This document shows positions 7,588 through 15,786 of a stretch of 59,048 nt of DNA, in pieces; the stretch's first letter is position 1, and each line of letters opens with the position of its first letter. The position numbers and the translations under genes were made by a program. Under the pieces are notes generated by a model. That model saw nothing but the letters and a program-made list of their open reading frames with translations, searched no databases and was not told the DNA's origin. The DNA comes from Dyella sp. ASV21 (lineage in GTDB: Bacteria > Pseudomonadota > Gammaproteobacteria > Xanthomonadales > Rhodanobacteraceae), in NCBI RefSeq assembly GCF_016428975.1, contig NZ_JAELTT010000025.1, forward strand, positions 1 to 59,048. The letters are read 5' to 3'.

Positions 7588-9135
7588 ATGAGCCGCTTGC
7601 GCAGCATCTATGTTCGTCGTGACCGCATCGCCGGCTCGCTGTGGGGCTTGATGATTGGTAGCGCATTCGGACGAAGCGCGGATGATCTTCCACCCTCGCT
7701 CGAGCCAGGCCTCACGAATCAGGGGCTAGCTCCCTCCTCTCCACTTCCACAAACGTGGTCGATGGAAGGCGCGCAGGCTCTGTGCCTGTTGATGGCACTG
7801 CAATTTCCCGATGAATTTCCTCGCGAGGGTTTGGTTCGCCGCGCCATCGAATGGTCCATCATGGGGCTGTGTTACCCGGATGCGGCCTTGTTGATCGACG
7901 ACACCGGCACTCGTGCAATGGTCCATGCCATGGAAGGTCATTCCCCTGGTCTTCCTTCGAGGACTTATCAGGAATCTGTCACTCGCGGAGCTCTGCTGCG
8001 CATGGTGCCCGCTCTTCTTTGTCACCAAGGAAACTGGGAGGAGGACTTTGTCGCTCTACTTCAGATTCTGTTACCACAACCCGCCGAAGACACGACGCTT
8101 ACCCCGGCATCCATGATGTACGCCCTGTGGCTGGCCGCTGAGCTCGATGGAGCCGACCAGTCCTGGGACGATGCCGCCGAACGGCTGCGCTCGCTTGGTC
8201 CCCCGGCGGGCCTTAGCAAGCAAACGATCGTCGCTGTGCTTGAGCCCTCGGGAACATGGGGCGAAAGCACCGATGCGCCCTCCCCCATCGACATGCTGCA
8301 TGCTGCGCGAGAGGCCCTGAATTCAGCCCATAGCTACACGGAAGCGGTTGGTCATGCGATCTCTGCGCGAAGCTCACGAGCATTGCTTGGCGCGGTCATT
8401 GGTGGCATCGCTGGCGTCCGGTTTGGCATGTACGGCATTCCCACGGTCTGGCGTGACACCTTGCGTGGCAGACACCAGATTGAGCATGCCCTGTCCACGC
8501 TATTTGACGCCCAGGCGTCCGCCGGCGGCCAACAAAGCAACGTGGAACGTACAAGCCGAACCCATCCCCTCCAGATAGGAACGCTTGAGCTTTCAAGCGG
8601 CGGTCGTATCGGCATCACGTTCTGTCCCGGCAAGAAACAGCTGGTTGCGGTCACGGGCGCATGGGATCGTGACCTCGGGACCGACCTACGCGCCATCAAG
8701 GCATGGGGGGCAGCCCATCTGGTCACCCTGTTGGCACCATGGGAGTTCGTAGAGCTTGATGTCATTGAGCTCGGACAACTTGCCTTAGACGAAGGACTAA
8801 CGTGGCACCACGCTCCCATCCTAGACGGCCATGCTCCCGACATCTGCCCCCCGGGTTATAGGCCCGAAGAATGGTTCGAGGGCCGTTGGCCAGTGATTTT
8901 CCCGGAGCTAGTTGCCGCTCTGAAGCGTGGCGAAGGTGTGGTCGTGCATTGCAAGGGCGGCCTTGGGCGTGCAGGAACCGTTGCTGCCTTGCTACTTGCC
9001 GCAAGCGAGCCAGGCTTACCTGCAGACGACGTCATTCAGCGCGTCAGGTCAGCGCGACCCAACGCGATCGAGACCGCGACTCAGGAGCACTATCTGATGC
9101 GTACGATCGCCACTGCACCGCGCCGCTCGCATTAG
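7588..9135 (+). CDS. ADP-ribosylglycohydrolase-like domain fused to a CDKN3/dual-specificity phosphatase domain
   Basis: 515 residues. Residues about 10-305 follow the ADP-ribosylglycohydrolase layout (RIAGSLWGLMIGSAFG near the start; GALLRMVPALL at 134-144; GAVIGGIAGVRFG at 268-280). Residues about 330-510 are a tyrosine/dual-specificity phosphatase with active site HCKGGLGRAGT: nucleophile C455, R461, likely general acid D413. The phosphatase looks complete. The glycohydrolase lacks its metal ligands: the usual Thr-Asp-Asp-Thr stretch reads WSMEGAQ (57-63), and the usual Gly-Asp-x-Asp-Thr stretch reads ARSSRALLGA (260-269). GAGGG eight bases before the ATG supports this start; an earlier TTG frame start is less likely. 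It sits alone before the Wadjet operon. Confidence 0.8.
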   Translation: MSRLRSIYVRRDRIAGSLWGLMIGSAFGRSADDLPPSLEPGLTNQGLAPSSPLPQTWSMEGAQALCLLMALQFPDEFPREGLVRRAIEWSIMGLCYPDAALLIDDTGTRAMVHAMEGHSPGLPSRTYQESVTRGALLRMVPALLCHQGNWEEDFVALLQILLPQPAEDTTLTPASMMYALWLAAELDGADQSWDDAAERLRSLGPPAGLSKQTIVAVLEPSGTWGESTDAPSPIDMLHAAREALNSAHSYTEAVGHAISARSSRALLGAVIGGIAGVRFGMYGIPTVWRDTLRGRHQIEHALSTLFDAQASAGGQQSNVERTSRTHPLQIGTLELSSGGRIGITFCPGKKQLVAVTGAWDRDLGTDLRAIKAWGAAHLVTLLAPWEFVELDVIELGQLALDEGLTWHHAPILDGHAPDICPPGYRPEEWFEGRWPVIFPELVAALKRGEGVVVHCKGGLGRAGTVAALLLAASEPGLPADDVIQRVRSARPNAIETATQEHYLMRTIATAPRRSH

Positions 9136-9164
9136 GTTGATCCCTTGACCTCGCCTCAACGTCC

Positions 9165-9320
9165 TCAAAGCGCATCCTTGAAAAATGCGCCCATCTGCTG
9201 CTTCGAGAGGTGCCGATCGTCGAACAAGCGCCGCAATTGCACGGCACACACCCGATATTGAGCAGCAAACTCCGCCCGACTACGTCCCACAGCGGAGACT
9301 TTAGGGTTGTGCAACAACAT
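9165..9320 (-). CDS. Possible 51-residue small protein or gene remnant
   Basis: MLLHNPKVSAVGRSRAEFAA and on to KQQMGAFFKDAL. Composition and codon use look coding, but no family is recognised and there is no clear ribosome-binding site. Its ATG lies inside the first operator palindrome of the divergent WYL repressor, so if it is real it would be repressed by the same protein. It could be a decayed fragment. Confidence 0.25.
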   Translation of the reverse strand: MLLHNPKVSAVGRSRAEFAAQYRVCAVQLRRLFDDRHLSKQQMGAFFKDAL

Positions 9321-9351
9321 ATGTATTTACATACCATATGTTTGTACATAC
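9318..9351. promoter_or_regulatory. Two tandem operator sites upstream of the WYL repressor
   Basis: Two 17-bp direct repeats stand head to tail: CATATGTATTTACATAC (9318-9334) and CATATGTTTGTACATAC (9335-9351). Each holds a palindrome: TATGTA-TT-TACATA (9320-9333) and TATGT-TTGT-ACATA (9337-9350). The centres are 17 bp apart, so two dimers could bind side by side. They lie 25 to 58 bases before the repressor ATG. BrxR-type repressors are known to bind such palindromes at their own promoters; binding here is inferred. Confidence 0.7.
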
Positions 9352-9375
9352 CATAAGAACATCCATCACGAGTCG

Positions 9376-10215
9376 ATGTCTTCAATGTCTACTGAAGGCC
9401 GCCAGGAAAGAGATGCCAAAGTAGGCCGAATCCTGCTTTGGGAGGGACGGGTCAGCCGCAGCCGGCTTATTGCCGAATACGGCCTCAGCCCCATCCGGGC
9501 CAGCGAGTGGCTACGAGACTTCCGAGAATCATTTCCCAATTGGGTCGCCTGGGATAACAAGCTCAAGGCGAACTTGGCCACATCTAAGGCTTATTCGGAT
9601 GCCGAGCGCGCTACGAAGGCGTCGCAGCCCACCATCAGTACCATGTTGGTCCCTTATACGCTGGATGCACCCGGCAGACCGCTTTCCATCTCTTGGGACT
9701 TCGCGCACACCTCGCCGCGCACCTTCTCCCGATTGAACTTAGCGATCGTCGATCGCCTGCGCGTGAAATTCCTCTACTGCTCCATGAGCAACCCGGAGCT
9801 GCACGAACGGACCATTGAGCCACACAGCCTCCTGAGGGCTGGTCGACGATGGCATGTCCGCGGCTACTGCCTGCAGCGGAAGTCCTTCCGAGACTTCGTG
9901 CTGGGACGCATGAGCAAGGTTCAGCTCTTGTCGGAACCTAGTGAGGTGGATATCACGGCTGACAACGCCTGGTCCACGGTGCTTCAAGTCAGACTCATCG
10001 CTCATCCTGCACTCAGCGCGGCCCAGCAGTTGGTCGTTAGAGCCGAGTACTTCAATGGCGCCTCCGCGCGCATCGAAAGCTGCAGGGCCGCCCTCCTGAA
10101 CTACATGGTGCAGGAGCTTATGGCGGCCACGGACGTGGACCGACAAGTCCCCCCCGACTATCAGCTGGCGGTTGAGAACACGAAGGAGTGCCGGCCATGG
10201 CTGTTTATGACCTGA
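9376..10215 (+). CDS. WYL-domain transcriptional repressor of the BrxR type
   Basis: 279 residues. An N-terminal winged helix (about residues 10-60, with SRSRLIAEYGLSPIRASEWLR), a WYL domain (about 124-183, with RRWHVRGYCLQRKSFRDFVLGRM) and a C-terminal extension. This is the layout of BrxR/CapW regulators, which sit upstream of BREX, CBASS or Wadjet operons and keep them down until infection. The ATG at 9376 follows two operator palindromes; an upstream TTG frame start would run through them and is unlikely. Its end overlaps the start of jetA by 19 bases, tying it to the Wadjet operon. Confidence 0.85.
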   Translation: MSSMSTEGRQERDAKVGRILLWEGRVSRSRLIAEYGLSPIRASEWLRDFRESFPNWVAWDNKLKANLATSKAYSDAERATKASQPTISTMLVPYTLDAPGRPLSISWDFAHTSPRTFSRLNLAIVDRLRVKFLYCSMSNPELHERTIEPHSLLRAGRRWHVRGYCLQRKSFRDFVLGRMSKVQLLSEPSEVDITADNAWSTVLQVRLIAHPALSAAQQLVVRAEYFNGASARIESCRAALLNYMVQELMAATDVDRQVPPDYQLAVENTKECRPWLFMT

Positions 10216-11690
10216 CCGATCAAATTCTTCAGGAGAAGGTGGCCGAGCGCTATCCGCCCCTCTTCAAGCGTCTGCCCGACCGATTGTTCGCGCCACTGGC
10301 TTCAGCCAATCGCTTCCAATATTGGTCGCTACTGTGCGTGCTGCACGCCAAACGCTTTGGGCCCGAAGCTCCGCTGCCACCTAGCACCGGCTTCCTGATG
10401 CGAGAGATCACGGCAGACATTGCCGAGGAACTCCAATACCAGGATTGGACCCCGGATGGCGACGACGTGACGCCAGCCACGCCACTGGCGATCCGGGCCA
10501 TCATGATCTTCAACCGTTTGCGCGAAGCGGGATGGATTCGTGTAGACCGAGTGGGCGTGCGCGAGATGGTGACGATGGCACCAGCCGTCGCTCACTTCAT
10601 GAGTCGCCTGGTCGAGTTTGCTCACACGGGTCCGGAATTTGTCTCCGGGAAGATCCGTAGCATCGAGGCGAACTTGAAGCTGCTCCTCGACGAATCCACG
10701 GACGGAGCGTCGCTGCAAGAAGCTGCCAGGCAGTCACGCGCCCTTCTTGAGCACGTCCGCATTGCCGGCACCAACGTACGCGACTTGATGCTGGAGATCG
10801 GTCGCGTCGATGCCACCGGCGAATTCGTGCGCCGCTTCTTCGACGATTACGTCGAGCGTATGTTTATCGGCGACTACAAGGAGCTGCGTACGCGCGAACA
10901 TCCCTTGGCGCGGCGTCAAGAGATCTTGCGCCTCGTGGCGCATGTCCAGCAGACGCCAGACCTACGCGCTCGACTGATCCAGTGGTATCTCGAGAAGCAG
11001 GCCGGCCGCGACCCCACTCGCGCCGAAGCCCTGTTCGAGCGCGACATCCAAAAGGTGGAAGATCTGCGCCGCATCGATGAATACCTGGATCGGCTCGACG
11101 ACGAGATCCGGCGTGCCAACAAGCTGGCGTTGGCCTACTTGGATTACCGGCTGCGGGCCGCCCGGCCCCTCGACGAGCTGATCAGTCAGACCATCGACGC
11201 CGTCATCAAGCACGGCAGCAAGGCAACCGCGCTGGCACCGTTTGCGCCAGGTGACTGTATCGCCGGCGAACGCCTGGCTTCACCCCGGGTCGAGACCAAG
11301 CGTCGGCCGCCCAGTGGCTTGCGCAAGCAAGTCATGTCCCCGGAGCAGGAGGCGCGGGCTCGCCTGGCCCTGATGGCTCGGGATCGGCGGACCATGTCGC
11401 TCCCCAAGCTCGCGGCCTTCGTTCGTCAGCAGCTCGGCGAGGCCGATGCGGTGCCCAGCGTCTCTCTCCAGGTGGACAGCATCGAATCGGTCCGCGCACT
11501 GCAGGTTCTGTGCACCATTGCCGCAGCAAACGCGACGCCCAGCAAGCTGCTTCGCGCCCACGCGCGCGCCATGAGCAGCGGATTCACGACGATCCGCATG
11601 GAAGACGAAGAGGATCAAAGCCAGGGCATCTCTCACCTGCCCTTCGTGATCGCAAGAACCACCAAGCCGGCCAAGGGAGGAAACCAATGA
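10197..11690 (+). CDS. jetA: Wadjet protein JetA (kleisin-like subunit)
   Basis: 497 residues. In Wadjet, JetA is the kleisin that closes the SMC ring formed by JetC and recruits JetB. The N-terminus (PPLFKRLPDRLFAPLASANR, residues 19-38) and the long charged helices after it fit the JetA family, nearer to the DUF5716-type JetA than to DUF3375, so I leave the subtype open. Start: AAGGAG ends nine bases before the ATG at 10197. It overlaps the repressor gene upstream and is coupled to jetB by an ATGA overlap. The last part (about 360-497) looks less conserved. Confidence 0.85.
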   Translation: MAVYDLTDQILQEKVAERYPPLFKRLPDRLFAPLASANRFQYWSLLCVLHAKRFGPEAPLPPSTGFLMREITADIAEELQYQDWTPDGDDVTPATPLAIRAIMIFNRLREAGWIRVDRVGVREMVTMAPAVAHFMSRLVEFAHTGPEFVSGKIRSIEANLKLLLDESTDGASLQEAARQSRALLEHVRIAGTNVRDLMLEIGRVDATGEFVRRFFDDYVERMFIGDYKELRTREHPLARRQEILRLVAHVQQTPDLRARLIQWYLEKQAGRDPTRAEALFERDIQKVEDLRRIDEYLDRLDDEIRRANKLALAYLDYRLRAARPLDELISQTIDAVIKHGSKATALAPFAPGDCIAGERLASPRVETKRRPPSGLRKQVMSPEQEARARLALMARDRRTMSLPKLAAFVRQQLGEADAVPSVSLQVDSIESVRALQVLCTIAAANATPSKLLRAHARAMSSGFTTIRMEDEEDQSQGISHLPFVIARTTKPAKGGNQ

Positions 11691-12346
11691 GTTTCTGGGC
11701 GAATGCGGTTGAGGCCACCAAGAACGTGGTCACGGAAGATGACTTCGAGGCGGCGGCGAATCGGTTGATCACCGAACAGGTGCTTTATGCCGCTGATCGT
11801 GGAAGCAAGGTGGCCTATGGGCTGATTCGCGACTTCGAGCGTGATTTCAAACGCGCCCTGGATCCTTTGGGCTACGTTGTGCGGATCAACAGCCAGTTGC
11901 GCTATGCCTGCGCCATCCCCAAGCACGCCAAGACCTCGCCGGCCACGGTGGAGCAGACGCTGCTCGCGCTGGTGTTGCGCAAAATCTTCGATGAGGAAAC
12001 GCGTTCGGGGCACCACGACGAGAACGGCGAGGTGGCCTGTGACTTAGTCACGCTGGAGATCAAGTACAAGCAAACAACGGATGGGCGCGAGTTGGCCTCT
12101 GGTGGCAAGCTCATTTCGCTGATGCAATGGATGCGACGTTGGGGCATCGCCCGGGTGTCAGAGGAAGATGGGGATCAGTTCGGATACGAAGCGGATCAGC
12201 CCTACGTCGTCATCATCCGACCCGGCATTGCCGAGGTCCTTGGAGAGGCCGCGCTCGCGCGCATCGCCCTATTCAGCAGCCCGGACACCGAGATCGATAG
12301 CCCAGACCGCACAGTTACCGCCACGGAAGAAGGCGATGCCGCATGA
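11687..12346 (+). CDS. jetB: Wadjet protein JetB (DUF4194, KITE-like subunit)
   Basis: 219 residues. JetB is the winged-helix partner that binds the kleisin JetA, comparable to MukE. Typical DUF4194 features are a short N-terminus, then RLITEQVLYAADRGSKVAYG (about residues 25-44) and LDPLGYVVRINSQLRYACAIP. GGGAGG lies six bases before the ATG, and ATGA overlaps join it to jetA and jetC. The last 20 residues are acidic and probably disordered. Confidence 0.88.
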   Translation: MSFWANAVEATKNVVTEDDFEAAANRLITEQVLYAADRGSKVAYGLIRDFERDFKRALDPLGYVVRINSQLRYACAIPKHAKTSPATVEQTLLALVLRKIFDEETRSGHHDENGEVACDLVTLEIKYKQTTDGRELASGGKLISLMQWMRRWGIARVSEEDGDQFGYEADQPYVVIIRPGIAEVLGEAALARIALFSSPDTEIDSPDRTVTATEEGDAA

Positions 12347-15300
12347 AGAAGCTAATCCGGATCCGCGTGGTCCAGTTCTTCCTGTACGAGATGCGCGACG
12401 TCGATGTCGGCATGACCTGCGGCATCTTTGGCGCCAACGGCAGCGGAAAATCCTCGCTCCTGGACGCCGTGCAGATTGTCATGCTGGGCGCCAACGAGAG
12501 TCGCGGCAGCTCCGGCGTCGCTTTTAACGCGCAGGCCGACGAGTCCAATCACAATAGCCGAAACATTCGCAGCTACTGCTTGGGCCAATACGGCGACTCG
12601 CCGGATGCGCGCGTACGCGACAGCGCCAACACCTATATCACTTTAGTCTGGCAGGACACGGAGACCCAGGAGATCGTATCTACGGGCGTGTGTATCTACG
12701 CGAGCGCCGACCGTGAGAAGCCGGATGTGCAGGGTCGCTATATCCTCCCAGCAGAGATCGCGTTCTACGATCACCTCGAGCTCGTCGACGGTGAGTATCA
12801 ACCTCGCCCTTGGGCGAGCTTCAGGCAGATGCTGTCCCAGCGCGCTCCAGGGGAGGAAGTGCTCTTCCACGATTCGGAGCGATTCCTGAAGGCGATGCTA
12901 TTTCGGTTGAGAGGCACACGTGGCGCGCCACGCCTGGATGCCTATCGCCAAGCGTTCCGCTTCGGACTGCGCATGAAGTTTGACAAGAGCGTCGACGACA
13001 TCGTCCGCCAGCAGGTGCTGGAAGTCCGTCCGACCAACATCAAACGCTTCAAGGAGGTACTGCACACCTTCCAAGAGATGGCAGCCTTGGTGCGCGGCGT
13101 GCAGGCCAAGCTCGACGAGGCCGAGGTAATTGAGGCGGACTTCGCGGATGCGCACCGGCGCAACAGCCACTCGGTGTCGCTTTTCGCCTTAGCTCAGGCA
13201 GCGGAGCTGGAAGTCGCCAACCAGGAGGTGACCGCCGCCGAAGAAGCTGAAGCCCGCGCACAGGCGGCCCTGGCCGCCGCCAACGCACGACGCGACGATG
13301 TGAATTGTCAGGTCGAAGCTGCTGAGCGGCAGGCTCGCGAGAGCGCCGCTAACCGGGACATGCACGCATCCCATGCGGATGCCGCACTGCTGCGCGAGAG
13401 CCTCGACGGCGTGCAGAGGCGTCTCAGCGAACAGAGGACGGGACTGCATCGCAGCATCAAGGCTATCGGCAAGGCCATCGATGTACCGATCCCCGGCAAG
13501 CTCGTTGCCGACAGCGCCAAGGTCACCGCGAAGGCCTACAGCGACATACGCACCCTACTAGAGGGTGACCAGATCGGTCGTCGAGACGCCGTGGAGTCGA
13601 CCATCCGCCAGGCGCTGCGCGCGGCCAAGGTACTGAGCGACGAGGTGCTTGAGGAGATGCGGTCTGTCGGACGTGCACAGACATCAGCCGAAGCCGAGCT
13701 CACCAGCGTTCAGGAGAACCTGGAGCGCGTCGCCAAGGGCAAGCCTCCTCTAGAAGGGCCGGCGGCGGCGCTCAAACGCGCCCTGGCCAACGCCGGTGTG
13801 GAGGCGATTCCAGTATGCGACTTGGTGCGGGTCGATGCCTTGGACTGGCAACCCGCCATCGAAGCTTATCTGGGCACGTCGAACATGCAGGCCTTGCTGG
13901 TGGACGAGGCGGACGAGCGCAAGGCGTTCCGGGTGTCGCGCCAGGCCGGCGTCTACGAGGCGAAGGTCGTGATGCCCAGCAAGTTCTCCAACCGTCCCAG
14001 TCCCAAGCACGGCACCGTGGCGGAACTCATCAGTGGCAACAGCACAGCCGCAGTCAACTACTTACGATCTAAGTTCGGTGATACCCAACAAGCAGAGACC
14101 GAGGATGAATGCTTCGCTCACCGGTTCGCAATGACCAAGGACGGCATGTTGCTGGCCGACGGTGAGATGGTGCGCAAGAAACCGACGAATCCCGCCCTCT
14201 TCAAGATCGGCCCCACCTCGACAGCGACGCGCAGCTCGATCGCCGAAGAAGCCCGCCATCTTCAAGCACGGATTGACGAACTCAAGGATCGGTACGCGAA
14301 GCTCAAAGTGCTCTTGAATAACCTCGGCCCGTTCGTGGGCGGCGAACAGGACAAGGTTCGCGACATCCTCGAGATCGTCGAGCGCGTGACCAAGGAAACC
14401 CACGACGAGGCGGAGTTGACGCGGCGACTGCAAGCGCTGGACACCGAGGAGTATCGCCTGCTGGTCCAGGCCGTCCAGGAGGCAGAGACCGCCGTGACCG
14501 AGGCGCGAAACAAGCTCCTGATTGCCGCCCAGGCGGTCGGCGCAGCTGAAACGGCCCACCTGCAGAAAAGCGAGGATACCCAGAAGAAACGGGAACAAGC
14601 CGTTACGCAGACAGCGGTGGCTGAGGCAGCGCGTGCAAAGGAGGGCTATGACGCTGACTACGCGTCAAGCCAATGGGAGAGGCTCTTGGCGCGTCAGGGC
14701 TTGTCGTTTCGCGAGATTGTCACTGACTGTACTCGCCGAAGTAACGGTGCGAAGGAGGACTCCCGCCAGAAGGCGACTAGCGCCCTGCAGAAGCTGTCAG
14801 CGTTCCTTGTCAGGCACAACGAGGTCATGCCAGCCGGTGCTCAAGACGACTGGCGTACTGCACGCGGTTGGCTGGAGACGCGCGTTGTCATCCTGACGGA
14901 GACCGGCCTGCGCGAGAACAAAGCCCGGATGGATGACGCTTTGAGCGCCGCCAAAAGCACCTTCCGCAACGACGTCGCGGTGGCCTTGCACGAGCACCTT
15001 GAGTGGTTGAGCGACACCATCAACCGGATGAACGAAGCCTTGCGACTTGCGCCGATGTTCACCAATAACGAGCGCTACCAGTTCCGTTCGCACATACGTC
15101 CGGCCTACGCCTCGCTGCTGAAGTTCATCAAGGACGTGGCTCAGTATGGTCCAACCGAGGACTTGCTGGGCGGCGCCGGGGAACTCCCCAAAGAGTTCGA
15201 AGAGCTGATGCGTGAAAAGACGGTTATCGGTGCGGCCGCGGTGAAGTCGCCACTGGACGACTACCGCGAATTCTTCGACTTCGACATCGAGGTGCTTCGC

Positions 15301-15786
15301 GAAGCAGCCTCTACCCGTTCCACCAAGCACATCGGCTGGCTTAGTAAGCGCGTCGGCTCCGGCTCGGGTGGTGAGCATCGCGCGCCGCTGTATGTGATCG
15401 CAGGCGCAGCGCTGTCGTCGGCCTATCGATTGGAGCGCGGCGACCACTCCGGCATCCGGCTGTTGGTCATCGACGAGGCCTTCATTAAGATGGATCCACG
15501 GAACATCGTGGCGACCATGCGCTACTTCGAGGAACTGGGCTTGCAGGTATTCATGGCCAGCACCGGCGACGCCTTGGGTAGCTTGACCGCCTTCCTCGAT
15601 CGGTATTACGACATCATGCGCGACGCGGAGAGCAACGTGGTGGTGCTTGAAGGCCACGACGTATCCTCCGAGACACGAGAGATGTTCCGCGCCGACATCC
15701 CTGAGTTCAATCCGGAGCTGGTCGAAGCAGAGATCCGAAAGCAGTACCAGCCACGGATCGACTCGGCGGATGGCCCATCCGCATGA
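12343..15786 (+). CDS. jetC: Wadjet SMC-like ATPase JetC
   Basis: 1147 residues. JetC is the SMC motor that extrudes DNA loops and senses small circular DNA. The head is formed from both ends: Walker A GANGSGKS (residues 30-37), ABC signature SGSGGE (1006-1011) and Walker B LLVIDE (1040-1045). Between them lie two long Ala/Glu-rich coiled-coil arms (roughly 240-440 and 640-880) around a hinge-like globular region (about 470-620). All ATPase residues look intact and length is normal. Coupled to jetB and jetD by ATGA overlaps. Confidence 0.93.
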   Translation: MKKLIRIRVVQFFLYEMRDVDVGMTCGIFGANGSGKSSLLDAVQIVMLGANESRGSSGVAFNAQADESNHNSRNIRSYCLGQYGDSPDARVRDSANTYITLVWQDTETQEIVSTGVCIYASADREKPDVQGRYILPAEIAFYDHLELVDGEYQPRPWASFRQMLSQRAPGEEVLFHDSERFLKAMLFRLRGTRGAPRLDAYRQAFRFGLRMKFDKSVDDIVRQQVLEVRPTNIKRFKEVLHTFQEMAALVRGVQAKLDEAEVIEADFADAHRRNSHSVSLFALAQAAELEVANQEVTAAEEAEARAQAALAAANARRDDVNCQVEAAERQARESAANRDMHASHADAALLRESLDGVQRRLSEQRTGLHRSIKAIGKAIDVPIPGKLVADSAKVTAKAYSDIRTLLEGDQIGRRDAVESTIRQALRAAKVLSDEVLEEMRSVGRAQTSAEAELTSVQENLERVAKGKPPLEGPAAALKRALANAGVEAIPVCDLVRVDALDWQPAIEAYLGTSNMQALLVDEADERKAFRVSRQAGVYEAKVVMPSKFSNRPSPKHGTVAELISGNSTAAVNYLRSKFGDTQQAETEDECFAHRFAMTKDGMLLADGEMVRKKPTNPALFKIGPTSTATRSSIAEEARHLQARIDELKDRYAKLKVLLNNLGPFVGGEQDKVRDILEIVERVTKETHDEAELTRRLQALDTEEYRLLVQAVQEAETAVTEARNKLLIAAQAVGAAETAHLQKSEDTQKKREQAVTQTAVAEAARAKEGYDADYASSQWERLLARQGLSFREIVTDCTRRSNGAKEDSRQKATSALQKLSAFLVRHNEVMPAGAQDDWRTARGWLETRVVILTETGLRENKARMDDALSAAKSTFRNDVAVALHEHLEWLSDTINRMNEALRLAPMFTNNERYQFRSHIRPAYASLLKFIKDVAQYGPTEDLLGGAGELPKEFEELMREKTVIGAAAVKSPLDDYREFFDFDIEVLREAASTRSTKHIGWLSKRVGSGSGGEHRAPLYVIAGAALSSAYRLERGDHSGIRLLVIDEAFIKMDPRNIVATMRYFEELGLQVFMASTGDALGSLTAFLDRYYDIMRDAESNVVVLEGHDVSSETREMFRADIPEFNPELVEAEIRKQYQPRIDSADGPSA

